Below are positions 52,437-61,081 of a stretch of 64,000 nt of DNA, piece after piece. The notes below the pieces were generated by a model. It saw only the letters and a list, made by a program, of their open reading frames with translations. It ran no database searches and was not told the origin of the DNA. Source of the stretch: an uncultured Muribaculaceae bacterium (GTDB taxonomy: Bacteria; Bacteroidota; Bacteroidia; Bacteroidales; Muribaculaceae); assembly GCA_910576935.1 (NCBI GenBank), contig CAJTKG010000003.1, positions 1-64,000 of the forward strand, read 5' to 3'. Both the position numbers and the translations under genes were made by a program. Each line of letters opens with the position of its first letter. Within the stretch, counting starts at the first letter, position 1.

Positions 52437-53335
52437 ACTTAAATGTAAATCTTGGCCGGTTGCATTTGGCCAATCCCGTCCTGACCGCATCTGGTACATT
52501 CGGTTACGGGCGTGAATTCTCTGACTTTATTGATTTAAACGAGCTTGGCGGTTTTATAGTGAAGGGCACGACCATTGAGCCACGTGAGGGGAATCCCTAC
52601 CCCCGTATGGCAGAGACACCATCGGGCATGCTTAATGCCGTGGGCCTTCAGAATAAAGGCGTCGATTATTTCATTGAAAATATATATCCATTGATCTCGA
52701 GATGTACTTCTCAGGTCATTGTCAACGTTTCAGGAGCTAAAGTGGAAGATTATGTGGCTGTATGCGAAAAACTCGCACCGCTCGACAAAATCAAGGCCAT
52801 AGAGGTCAATATCTCATGTCCCAATGTCAAACAAGGCGGCATGGCGTACGGTACTACGACAGATGGAGCATCAGAAGTGACTGCAGCTACGAGAAAAGCA
52901 TGGCCAAAACATCTTATGGTTAAGTTGTCGCCCAATGTTACTTCAATTGTAGACATCGCCAAAGCTGTCGAAAGCGAAGGTGCCGACAGTGTATCTCTCA
53001 TCAACACAATGTTGGGTATGGCTATAGACGTCGAGCGACGCAGACCTATGTTATCGACAATAACGGGAGGCTTGTCGGGCCCGGCAGTGCGTCCTGTTGC
53101 CGTGCGTATGGTGTGGCAGGTTGCTAAGGCTGTAGGTATACCTGTAGTAGGTCTGGGCGGCATCATGACAGGACGTGACGCGCTTGAGTTCATAATGGCC
53201 GGAGCTACTGCCGTAGAGGTAGGAACCGCCAATTTCATTAATCCGTCAGTAACAGTCAAGATTATAAATGAAATCAAGGATTATTGTGTAAGACACAATA
53301 TCACTGATATAAATGAACTCAGAGGAATAATTTAG
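52430..53335 (+). CDS. pyrD: Dihydroorotate dehydrogenase (class 1B catalytic subunit)
   Basis: FMN enzyme of pyrimidine synthesis. 301 aa: LANPVLTASGTFGYGREF near the N-terminus, IEVNISCPNVKQGGMAYG with the catalytic Cys of class 1, KLSPNVTSI, GGLSGPAVRPVAVRMVWQV, and VVGLGGIMTGRDALEFIMAGATAVEVGT (FMN phosphate site). It pairs with pyrK. Confidence 0.97.
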   Translation: MVNLNVNLGRLHLANPVLTASGTFGYGREFSDFIDLNELGGFIVKGTTIEPREGNPYPRMAETPSGMLNAVGLQNKGVDYFIENIYPLISRCTSQVIVNVSGAKVEDYVAVCEKLAPLDKIKAIEVNISCPNVKQGGMAYGTTTDGASEVTAATRKAWPKHLMVKLSPNVTSIVDIAKAVESEGADSVSLINTMLGMAIDVERRRPMLSTITGGLSGPAVRPVAVRMVWQVAKAVGIPVVGLGGIMTGRDALEFIMAGATAVEVGTANFINPSVTVKIINEIKDYCVRHNITDINELRGII

Positions 53336-53348
53336 AGGATAATTCCGA

Positions 53349-53570
53349 TCAAACAACTAACGTGGGCAATAGGGGTTTTCCGTCGTGAAAGAGACGGCAC
53401 ACTCCATCGCTCACGTTTATTTTTATTGTGCCGGAAATGAAAGCCGTGGCTTCGGTTTCGCCATCGAACGGGTTAATTTCAAAACTTTTACAATCATCAG
53501 CTATTGTCACTACGGCCATTTTGTATTCGCTGTCGGCGACTGTGATTCTGTGTGCGAGATAACGTTTCAC
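53349..53570 (-). CDS. Small beta-rich protein, unknown function
   Basis: 73 aa, strand-rich, no signal peptide: YLAHRITVADSEYKMAVVTI and FDGETEATAFISGTIKINV. It looks like a small beta-barrel or sandwich, and I know Bacteroidales hypothetical proteins of this size, without function. It lies 5 bp after the DUF4296 gene on the same strand, hence cotranscribed with the lspA cluster. Confidence 0.65.
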   Translation of the reverse strand: MKRYLAHRITVADSEYKMAVVTIADDCKSFEINPFDGETEATAFISGTIKINVSDGVCRLFHDGKPLLPTLVV

Positions 53571-53575
53571 TACAA

Positions 53576-54358
53576 CTACTTTGATGATGTTTCAAGTTTT
53601 TTCTGACGGTATCTTTGGCTATATTTCTCCGGCGCAAAACGGTTTCTGACAAGCATGACACTGTCGATCCATATCGAAGAGACCGCTTTAGGCGATGAGA
53701 CAAGATATCCGGCGATGTGTTCAACCTGTCGACTCGAATCGGTATAGAATGACAATTCCTTCCATCCGTCGCCGATTACGTCAGCCATCTGATACTCGAT
53801 ATTCTTGTCGTCATAATTTACGGCTATGACCCATTTTGTATTTTCGGGATTATTGTAGAATTTGGCGCGCCAGGTATAGTAGTCGCCCTTTTCCATGTTA
53901 TCGTCCCTGTCAAGGCCGAATGTAAGGAATGGTGACGGCATCCTGTCATTGATTTTAAGAAACTGTGCCCCACCCCATACGTCGACCGAATCGCCAGCTA
54001 TCGATATCATCTCGGCCTTTATGCGGTTGCCGGTTTCAGATATACGGCGATCAAGAATTTCTATTGTTTTTTCGTAGACGGCCATATAATCTGAAATGTT
54101 ATGGCCATACCAATAGAATGATGTGTCGATTTTAGCCTGATCAACGCCATGCTTTTCATAAATCGATTGCTTGAGCAATTGTTTTAACGAATCATTGTAG
54201 TAGGCCGAGCGGTTAACTTCGATTACAGATTCACCGATGTGGATATCTGCCATCAGCTCGGCCATTTCATCAGGCTGGATGACGTATGAGGGAACTTTGC
54301 TGCAACCGACGGTCAAGCAAAACAAAGGGATCAAGACATGTGTCAGTTTCAATTTCAT
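53576..54358 (-). CDS. DUF4296 lipoprotein
   Basis: 260 aa. Lipobox LTVGC (Cys19). The DUF4296 domain spans residues ~20-120 (PSYVIQPDEMAELMADIHIGESVIEVNRSAYYNDS and KHGVDQAKIDTSFYWYGHNIS). A Bacteroidetes-specific family of unknown role. The start overlaps the lspA stop as ATGA, so this lipoprotein is coupled to its own signal peptidase gene. Confidence 0.88.
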   Translation of the reverse strand: MKLKLTHVLIPLFCLTVGCSKVPSYVIQPDEMAELMADIHIGESVIEVNRSAYYNDSLKQLLKQSIYEKHGVDQAKIDTSFYWYGHNISDYMAVYEKTIEILDRRISETGNRIKAEMISIAGDSVDVWGGAQFLKINDRMPSPFLTFGLDRDDNMEKGDYYTWRAKFYNNPENTKWVIAVNYDDKNIEYQMADVIGDGWKELSFYTDSSRQVEHIAGYLVSSPKAVSSIWIDSVMLVRNRFAPEKYSQRYRQKKLETSSK

Positions 54359-55017
54359 TGACCAGCTTTATCTTCTGTAAGTTTTTCAGAACCGCCAAGA
54401 TATTTCGAGTAAAAAAGGATCAAGACCACCATGCCGACCGATATTGCAGCATCGGCGAAGTTAAATACAGGATCAAAGAATGAGAATGACTTGCCGCCCA
54501 GCCAAGGTATCCATGCCGGCCACTCGAAAGAAAACAGCGGGAAATAGAACATGTCGACCACAAGTCCGTGGAACAGCGAGGAATATCCTTCGCCCCACGG
54601 CACAAACGATGCAACCTCGGGGGGATATGGGTTATTGAATATTTCGCCATAAAAAAGACAATCGATGATATTGCCTGCGGCTCCGGCTGTTACAAGACTA
54701 ACACAGACAAGCAAGCCTATCGGATATTTACGGCCTTTGTCTTTGCATAATAGGTAAATCACCCAAATGAGACCGGCAACTGCAACGACTCTGAATAGAG
54801 ATAGAAATAATTTGCTACCGAATTCCATTCCGAATGCCATACCATTGTTTTGAACGAAACGGAGATGAAACCACGGGAGCACTTCGATATCTTCGCCCCA
54901 GAACATATGGGTCTTGACCCATATCTTTATGATCTGGTCAATAATCAGCACAGCCAGCACAATCAACACAGCCAGCCAAGCTCTATAATGTTTCTTCACA
55001 AGGCTATTTTTTGGCAT
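54355..55017 (-). CDS. lspA: Lipoprotein signal peptidase
   Basis: Inner-membrane aspartic peptidase that cleaves prolipoproteins. 220 aa, four helices: IVLAVLIIDQIIKIW near residue 20 with the conserved D/K, FVQNNGMAFG, GAAGNIIDCLFYGEIF containing the first catalytic Asp, and FNFADAAISVGMVVL with the second. Longer than E. coli LspA (164 aa) through a periplasmic insertion around VPWGEGYSSLFHGLVVDMF, which I regard as usual in Bacteroidetes. ATG at 55017 chosen over the TTG at 55020. Confidence 0.96.
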   Translation of the reverse strand: MPKNSLVKKHYRAWLAVLIVLAVLIIDQIIKIWVKTHMFWGEDIEVLPWFHLRFVQNNGMAFGMEFGSKLFLSLFRVVAVAGLIWVIYLLCKDKGRKYPIGLLVCVSLVTAGAAGNIIDCLFYGEIFNNPYPPEVASFVPWGEGYSSLFHGLVVDMFYFPLFSFEWPAWIPWLGGKSFSFFDPVFNFADAAISVGMVVLILFYSKYLGGSEKLTEDKAGQ

Positions 55018-55372
55018 CAATGCTCAGCGTTGCATGAGGAACTGCTCTTAGGCGTTCTTTGGGTATTAGCTTGCCTGTGACACGGCATATGCCGTATGTC
55101 TTGTTTTCGATACGCACAAGAGCTGCCTGCAGGTGGTTTATAAACGATCGCTGGCGTTCGGCCAAACGTGCCATATCTTCACGATCGCGTGTCGACGCAC
55201 CCTCTTCAAGCACCTTGAATGTAGGCGATGTGTCAGTGACATCGTTGCCATAGCTGTTGCGAAGAGACGCTGTGAGGTTTTCATACTCTTTTTGCGCCTT
55301 GTCAAGTTTAGCGAGTATGATTTCTTTGAACTCCAGAAGTTCTTCGTCTGAATATCTTGTCTTTTCTGTCAT
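55004..55372 (-). CDS. DksA/TraR-like protein lacking most zinc cysteines
   Basis: 122 aa, coiled-coil arms (ELLEFKEIILAKLDKAQKEYENL and MARLAERQRSFINHLQAALVRIENKTYGIC), then the DksA-type knuckle. Only the first Cys is kept (GICRVTGKLIPKERLRAVPHATLSI) where DksA has CxxC...CxxC, so zinc is probably not bound. It may still enter the RNA polymerase secondary channel. It overlaps lspA by 14 bp and follows ileS by 6 bp, the standard Bacteroidetes order. Confidence 0.9.
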   Translation of the reverse strand: MTEKTRYSDEELLEFKEIILAKLDKAQKEYENLTASLRNSYGNDVTDTSPTFKVLEEGASTRDREDMARLAERQRSFINHLQAALVRIENKTYGICRVTGKLIPKERLRAVPHATLSIDAKK

Positions 55373-55378
55373 GAAGTT

Positions 55379-58300
55379 TTAATTTAATGTGATGCGGACA
55401 AATATTCTATCACCGTCGAGGTCAAGCTCTTCATATGGGCCGTCATCATGGACGCCGGTTGTTATTGATTCGGCGAGTACCTGACGTGCTATATATTCGC
55501 CATATTTATCTACAACTTCGTTGATGTCTGAATTGTTCACAAAAACGACATTAATTCTGTCTGTGATGTCATAATCACGCGATTTACGAATATTCTGTAT
55601 GCGATTGATGATTTCACGGGCAATGCCTTCGAGTCTCAAGTCTTCGTTGACAGTGATGTCGAGTGCCACAGTGACATTTCCTTCGTTGGCAACAAGCCAT
55701 CCGGGAATATCTTCAGAGACGATTTCGACATCCGAAAGGTCGACTTTGATGTTGCTTCCGTTGACGATCAGTTCGATATATTCCTGTTTTTCGAATAAGG
55801 ATATCTGTTTTTGGTCAAGGGTCTGAAGCGCCGTGGCCGCAAGTTTCATCTGTTTGCCGAGTTTCGGACCGAGTTTCTTGAAATCGGGTTTGACTCTCTT
55901 GACAAGAGAGCAATCTTCAGCTCCGACGATATTAAGTTCTTTGACGTTTACTTCTGTCAGAATAAGATTTGACATCAGTTCGATATCCTCACGCTGTCTG
56001 CTGTCAACGGCAGGTACCATAATGGCGCGAAGAGGCTGGCGTACTTTTAGGTTGCTCTTGCGGCGCAAAGACAATACCATCGATGTGATGGTCTGGGCGA
56101 GTGCCATGCGTTCTTCGAGAGCTTTATCGATATACTTTTCGTCGGCAGTCGGGAAAAGGGCGAGGTGGACCGAGTTCTCTGTCGAAGATTGAGTCAGATC
56201 TTGATACAGGCGGTCTGAGTAGAACGGAGCAACAGGAGCCATAAGCATGGCTACGGTTTTGAGACATTCATAAAGTGTCTGATATGCCGAGAGTTTGTCT
56301 TCAGACATGCCTCCACCCCAGAAACGCTTGCGGTTGAGACGTACATACCAGTTCGAGAGGTTGTCAATCACGAAATCATTGATGGCTCTGGCCGCTTTGG
56401 TGGGCTCGAGATCTTCAAACGAATCATTGACTTGTTTTATGAGAGTATTCAGCAATGAAATGATCCAACGGTCAATTTCAGGACGTTTTTCGACCGGGAT
56501 CTGTTTGATGTCAGGATTAAAACCGTCGACATTGGCGTAAAGGGCAAAGAATGAATATGTGTTGGCAAGTGTCGAAAACAATTTTCTTGATACTTCAACA
56601 ACGCCGTCAGGATTGAATTTCAGATTGTCCCACGGTGCAGAATTGGCGATCATATACCATCGCAACGGGTCTGAGCCGAATTTTTCTATTGCCATGAACG
56701 GATCGACAGAGTTGCCGAGGCGTTTTGACATTTTGTCACCGTTTTTGTCAAGGACGAGACCGTTAGAGATAACCGATTTGAAAGCTTTGCCGTCGAATAC
56801 CATGCCGGCGATGGCGTGTAGAGTGAAGAACCAACCGCGTGTCTGGTCGACGCCTTCTGCGATAAAGTCAGCCGGGAATACACGTCCGGAGTCGAAGGCT
56901 TCTTTGTTTTCAAAAGGATAATGGATCTGGGCATAAGGCATCGAGCCCGAGTCAAACCATACGTCGATAAGGTCAAGTTCGCGACGCATGGGCTTTCCTG
57001 TCGGGGATACGAGTGTTATGTCGTCGACGTACGGGCGGTGCAGGTCTATAAGGTCGTAATTTTCTTTAGTATAGACACCTGGCTTGAATCCTTTGTCTTT
57101 ATAAGGATTGGATTTCATGAAGCCGAGTTTGACCGAGCGTTCGATTTCATTATATAGTGTCTCGACGCTGTCGATGCATGTTTCTTCGCTGTTGTCTTCG
57201 GTGCGCCAGATCGGGAGCGGTGTGCCCCAATAGCGACTGCGGGAGAGATTCCAGTCCTGAAGGTTTTCAAGCCATTTGCCAAAACGGCCGCTTCCGGTCG
57301 ACGCCGGCTTCCATTTAATCTCTTCGTTAAGTGCTATAAGACGCTCGCGGGCAGCAGTAGTTCTTATAAACCAACTGTCAAGCGGATAGTAGAGAACCGG
57401 TTTGTCTGTACGCCAGCAATGCGGATAACTGTGGACATGTTTCTCAATCTTGAAAACTTTGTCGTTTTGTTTGAGCCACATGCAAATTTCGACGTCGAGA
57501 GTCTCGTCTGTCTCTTTTTTGGTCTCGTCGTAGGCATTTTTGACATACTTGCCGGCCCACTGACCGTAAAGCTCTACGTTGACATTTTTAGCGACAAAAT
57601 CCTTGTCAATGTCCTCGAGCCGATAAAGGCGTCCTTTCATATCGACCATGGGACGCTGGTTGCCATCTGCATCAATGAGCAGCAGCGGTGGTATATTGTT
57701 GAGCTTTGATACCCGAAGGTCGTCAGCGCCGAATGTACCGGCGATGTGTACTATGCCTGTACCATCCTCGGTTGACACATAGTCGCCGGGGATAATGCGG
57801 AAAGCGCCGGCGCCGGGATTCATCCACGGTATGAGCTGTTCATATTCGAGGCCGACAAGGTCAGTGCCCTTGACTGTCGTGACAACTTTATATGGAATCA
57901 GTTTGTCACCTTTATTGTAGTCTTCAAGGGAGAGTTCGGCGGATTTGGGGTTGAAAACGCTGTTGAGTAGGGCCTTGGCTACGACAACGGTGATCGGTTC
58001 GCTCGAGTAGGGATTGTATGTTCTGACGATGTCGTATTCAATGGCCGGGCCGACACACAGTGCGGTATTCGACGGCAATGTCCATGGAGTTGTAGTCCAC
58101 GCGAGATAATACGGACTCCCCCATCCTTTCATTTCCTCAGTCGGGTTAGTTGCGAGGAACTGGGCTATGCATGTCGTATCTTTTACGTCTCTATAACAAC
58201 CGGGTTGGTTAAGTTCATGAGAACTGAGCCCTGTGCCGGCAGCCGGAGAATACGGCTGAATTGTATATCCTTTATAGAGATAACCTTTTTTGTGAAGCTG

Positions 58301-58795
58301 AGCGAGAAGCCACCACAATGTTTCTATGTATCGGTTGTCGAAAGTTATATAGGGGTCTTTCATATCAACCCAATAGCCCATAGACTCGGTGAGAGTCTCC
58401 CACTCTTTTGTGTATTTTAGGACTTCCTTGCGGCATGCGGCGTTGTAGTCATCGACTGAGATCTTATGACCGATGTCATCTTTTTTGATTCCCAATGCTT
58501 TTTCAACGCCAAGTTCTACCGGCAGACCGTGAGTGTCCCATCCTGCTTTACGTCTAACCTGAAAACCTTTCATTGTTTTATAACGGCAGACGATATCTTT
58601 GATCGTACGCGCCATAACGTGATGAATGCCGGGCATGCCATTGGCCGATGGGGGGCCTTCGTAGAAAACAAACGAGGGGCATCCTTCGCGTACTTTCATG
58701 CTTTTGTTAAACAAATCCGCTTCACGCCAACGGTTGAGCATCTCTTTATTGATATCAGAGAGATTGAAGCCGTTATATTCATTGAATTTCTTCAT
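55379..58795 (-). CDS. ileS: Isoleucyl-tRNA synthetase
   Basis: Charges tRNA-Ile with isoleucine. 1138 aa from the ATG at 58795 (a TTG at 58849 opens the frame further). HIGH-type signature PSANGMPGIHHVMARTIKD near residue 52, class I editing domain in the middle, KMSKS as GDKMSKRLGNS. The C-terminal anticodon-binding region is the longer eukaryote-like type (ending with VHDDGPYEELDL), without a zinc-binding Cys cluster. The -7 element TATCTTTG is at 58838-58831, ~30 nt before the ATG. Confidence 0.97.
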   Translation of the reverse strand: MKKFNEYNGFNLSDINKEMLNRWREADLFNKSMKVREGCPSFVFYEGPPSANGMPGIHHVMARTIKDIVCRYKTMKGFQVRRKAGWDTHGLPVELGVEKALGIKKDDIGHKISVDDYNAACRKEVLKYTKEWETLTESMGYWVDMKDPYITFDNRYIETLWWLLAQLHKKGYLYKGYTIQPYSPAAGTGLSSHELNQPGCYRDVKDTTCIAQFLATNPTEEMKGWGSPYYLAWTTTPWTLPSNTALCVGPAIEYDIVRTYNPYSSEPITVVVAKALLNSVFNPKSAELSLEDYNKGDKLIPYKVVTTVKGTDLVGLEYEQLIPWMNPGAGAFRIIPGDYVSTEDGTGIVHIAGTFGADDLRVSKLNNIPPLLLIDADGNQRPMVDMKGRLYRLEDIDKDFVAKNVNVELYGQWAGKYVKNAYDETKKETDETLDVEICMWLKQNDKVFKIEKHVHSYPHCWRTDKPVLYYPLDSWFIRTTAARERLIALNEEIKWKPASTGSGRFGKWLENLQDWNLSRSRYWGTPLPIWRTEDNSEETCIDSVETLYNEIERSVKLGFMKSNPYKDKGFKPGVYTKENYDLIDLHRPYVDDITLVSPTGKPMRRELDLIDVWFDSGSMPYAQIHYPFENKEAFDSGRVFPADFIAEGVDQTRGWFFTLHAIAGMVFDGKAFKSVISNGLVLDKNGDKMSKRLGNSVDPFMAIEKFGSDPLRWYMIANSAPWDNLKFNPDGVVEVSRKLFSTLANTYSFFALYANVDGFNPDIKQIPVEKRPEIDRWIISLLNTLIKQVNDSFEDLEPTKAARAINDFVIDNLSNWYVRLNRKRFWGGGMSEDKLSAYQTLYECLKTVAMLMAPVAPFYSDRLYQDLTQSSTENSVHLALFPTADEKYIDKALEERMALAQTITSMVLSLRRKSNLKVRQPLRAIMVPAVDSRQREDIELMSNLILTEVNVKELNIVGAEDCSLVKRVKPDFKKLGPKLGKQMKLAATALQTLDQKQISLFEKQEYIELIVNGSNIKVDLSDVEIVSEDIPGWLVANEGNVTVALDITVNEDLRLEGIAREIINRIQNIRKSRDYDITDRINVVFVNNSDINEVVDKYGEYIARQVLAESITTGVHDDGPYEELDLDGDRIFVRITLN

Positions 58796-58830
58796 ATTAT
58801 TCTTATTTGGGGAGACTTTATAATTTCGCG

Positions 58831-58838
58831 CAAAGATA
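58831..58838 (-). promoter_or_regulatory. -7 element of the ileS operon
   Basis: TATCTTTG on the minus strand; no clear TTTG about 20 bp upstream. Confidence 0.5.
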
Positions 58839-58916
58839 GCCAAAATCATCTGAAAATTAAAATTTCAGCCTTAATAACTTCACGCAACTGTTTTTTCATG
58901 GTGTACCGATCTAAAA

Positions 58917-58945
58917 AATAAGGCCGCAAGATTTGCAGCCTTATT
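58917..58945 (-). terminator. Terminator of the tRNA-Arg gene
   Basis: AATAAGGC.GCAA pairs with TTGC.GCCTTATT on the minus strand, followed by TTTTAG. It lies directly downstream of the tRNA and separates it from ileS. Confidence 0.85.
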
Positions 58946-58946
58946 G

Positions 58947-59020
58947 TGACTCCTACAGGATTCAAACCTGTAACCTTCTGATCCGTAGTCAGATGCTCTA
59001 TTCAGTTGAGCTAAGGAGCC
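58947..59020 (-). tRNA. tRNA-Arg (anticodon ACG)
   Basis: 74 nt, full cloverleaf on the minus strand. Acceptor GGCTCCT/AGGAGTC (one G-T), D arm with TTAGCTCAACTGAATAGAGC, anticodon stem TCTGA/TCAGA around CTACGGA (anticodon ACG), T arm with ACAGGTTTGAATCCTGT, discriminator A. CCA is not encoded. The ACG anticodon implies A34-to-inosine editing to read CGN codons. Confidence 0.95.
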
Positions 59021-59206
59021 AAACGCTTTCTTGCGATTGCGAGTGCAAAGTTAATGCATTCTTATCAATTAACAAAATATTTTTGACGCTTTTTTGTTTC
59101 AGTTTTTCTTTGATTAATATTAATAAGCTGAAAAATAACTTTTTAAATCATTAGATAAATTAAAAATCGCGTTTAAGCCATGGCTAAATCTCTATTCATT
59201 TTTTTA

Positions 59207-60436
59207 TCATAGATTCTGCTCGTTTTTAGCCTTTCTTGAAAAATTGAACAGATATATAAGAAACATGGCGGTTATCCACAACAGTGAAAGCCTGAGGTTT
59301 ACACCACCGTCGTCGACAATAGTCATGTCATCAAGGAGTATACCTCCATCTGAATTGTCAAACAGGTCCGGACTGAAAGAGGTGATATTACGTTTCCATA
59401 CAATGCGTCGGTCAACAATATACACCAATGCGGTGTCACCGCGAGCCAGCATTTTGAGAGATGTATCGTCGGCCGTGAATATATCGACATCGATAGCCGC
59501 GAGATTGCGCCATTTCTCGACGCCATCGGCATCTGTAGCGAGTATGGCGATCATTTCCCCGCCTTCATGTTTTATGAAATCGGCAAACTGCATCACCAGA
59601 CGTGAGCGATAGAGGTAGCCAGCACCGGGGTCATTGACTATCAGCAACAACAGAGGATCGTCAGACGCAAGCATCTCCGTCGCATCGTCGTAGCCGTCAA
59701 AAACGGCAAAAGTATTATCGTTGGCCATATCTGTTTTGTCAATACGCCTGACAAATGTCCACGTACTGTCAGGAAGGCTATCTATGCTATATTCACGTTC
59801 TTCGCCGTTTTTCGAATAGATAAATACTATATCAGGATTATCGTCATCAGATTCGGGCGGGAAAATCGTACCTGTTTTAAATGGTCTGAAGTCTACGATG
59901 GGCTGGTATCTGTAGCCGATAAATGAGACGGCGGCGACAAACGCCAGTGAAACAGCAACCGTCTGCCATTGCAATGAGTGACGGTAGAGGCCTTTTATAT
60001 GAGTATTGTATTTAATGAGATATATTATAAGCACCGAAAGCACAATATTTTTTAGGAAGGTGACTGTGTTCGATACAATAATAAAATCGCCGAAGCATCC
60101 GCAATCGGGGACGGGATTGGCGATAGCTATATAGGCTGTCAATGGCAGCATTACGGCCATAAATCCGGCTGCTGTCATTACAGACAGACGACGCCAACAG
60201 CCTGTGGCGATAAGAACGCCTGTGATAAATTCGGTTATCGAAAGGCTTATAGCCCCTGTAAGCGTTATTTCACGAGCGACGTCAATTGACCATACTGCCA
60301 GATACTCTTCTATCTTATAAATAAAACCCCACGGGTCCACGGCCTTGGCCCAGCCGGAAACCACGAATGTCAGGCCAACGACGATTCGTGCGAGCCAGAC
60401 ACATGTTTTGAAAAGTAAAAATTTGCGTTCAGACAT
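59207..60436 (-). CDS. DoxX/MauE-like membrane protein with C-terminal extracytoplasmic domain
   Basis: 409 aa. Residues ~10-150 form a four-helix DoxX/MauE-like unit (WLARIVVGLTFVVSGWAKAVDPWGFIYKIEEYL and NPVPDCGCFGDFI with a Cys pair). A further helix lies near 160-175. A soluble region of ~200 aa follows, then a C-terminal helix (LRLSLLWITAMFLIYLFNF). Probably involved in thiol redox or membrane electron handling, but unproven. It overlaps the DUF1599 gene by 8 bp; I recall the same neighbours in other Bacteroidales. Confidence 0.82.
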   Translation of the reverse strand: MSERKFLLFKTCVWLARIVVGLTFVVSGWAKAVDPWGFIYKIEEYLAVWSIDVAREITLTGAISLSITEFITGVLIATGCWRRLSVMTAAGFMAVMLPLTAYIAIANPVPDCGCFGDFIIVSNTVTFLKNIVLSVLIIYLIKYNTHIKGLYRHSLQWQTVAVSLAFVAAVSFIGYRYQPIVDFRPFKTGTIFPPESDDDNPDIVFIYSKNGEEREYSIDSLPDSTWTFVRRIDKTDMANDNTFAVFDGYDDATEMLASDDPLLLLIVNDPGAGYLYRSRLVMQFADFIKHEGGEMIAILATDADGVEKWRNLAAIDVDIFTADDTSLKMLARGDTALVYIVDRRIVWKRNITSFSPDLFDNSDGGILLDDMTIVDDGGVNLRLSLLWITAMFLIYLFNFSRKAKNEQNL

Positions 60437-60971
60437 TTTCGGTCAATTTGATGATGCCGAAGACGGCATAGTTGACCATATCCATGTAATTGGCGTCGAT
60501 ACCTTCGGAGACGAGGGTCTGACCGCAATGGTCTTCAATCTCTTTGGTACGCTCGATTTTCATTAATATCAGATCGGTATACGACAGCACCCGCATCATG
60601 CGCCAAGCCTCGTCATAGTCATGGTTTTTGGCGAGCATAAGTGTGCGCGCTTCGTCGACATAACGGTCATATAGATCGATGGCAAGATTGATATCGATGT
60701 CTTTTGTGTCTGATGCGCCGAGTTTAAGTTGTATGAGGCCGATGATGCCATAGTTGACGATGGCTATGAATTCGGGCAATATGCCCTCGCCTACGGCAGA
60801 GCATCCTTTGGTTTCGAGCGAGCGGATACGTTTGGCTTTGATGAATATCTGGTCTGTGACTGCTGCCGGTCTCAGTATTCGCCACGACGGGCCGTAATCG
60901 GCAAGCTTTGCAGTGAATACTTTGCGGCATAATGCCAGTGCACTGTCAAACTGTTGAGTGGTATCAGTCAT
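60429..60971 (-). CDS. DUF1599 protein
   Basis: 180 aa, all-helical, with two similar halves of ~80 aa, each with a YGPSWRILRP / HDYDEAWRMMRV core followed by KAKRIRSLE / KIERTKEIED. The pattern suggests a duplicated MazG-like or thiamine-related helical unit; no biochemical function is known to me. The -7 element TACCTTTG lies at 61020-61013 on the minus strand. Confidence 0.85.
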   Translation of the reverse strand: MTDTTQQFDSALALCRKVFTAKLADYGPSWRILRPAAVTDQIFIKAKRIRSLETKGCSAVGEGILPEFIAIVNYGIIGLIQLKLGASDTKDIDINLAIDLYDRYVDEARTLMLAKNHDYDEAWRMMRVLSYTDLILMKIERTKEIEDHCGQTLVSEGIDANYMDMVNYAVFGIIKLTENV

Positions 60972-61031
60972 ATCTGTTGTATCGTTTAAGTTGTTGTGGT
61001 TTACATTTATTGCAAAGGTATAAAAAAACCA

Positions 61032-61062
61032 GCAAAGCCCGGCTTTTATGACCGGGCTCTGC
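61032..61062 (-). terminator. Intrinsic terminator of the TPR gene
   Basis: GCAGAGCCCGG pairs with CCGGGCTTTGC on the minus strand (one G-T), followed by a seven-T run. It lies within 15 bp of the DUF1599 promoter. Confidence 0.88.
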
Positions 61063-61081
61063 CAAAAATGTTTGTTATGAC

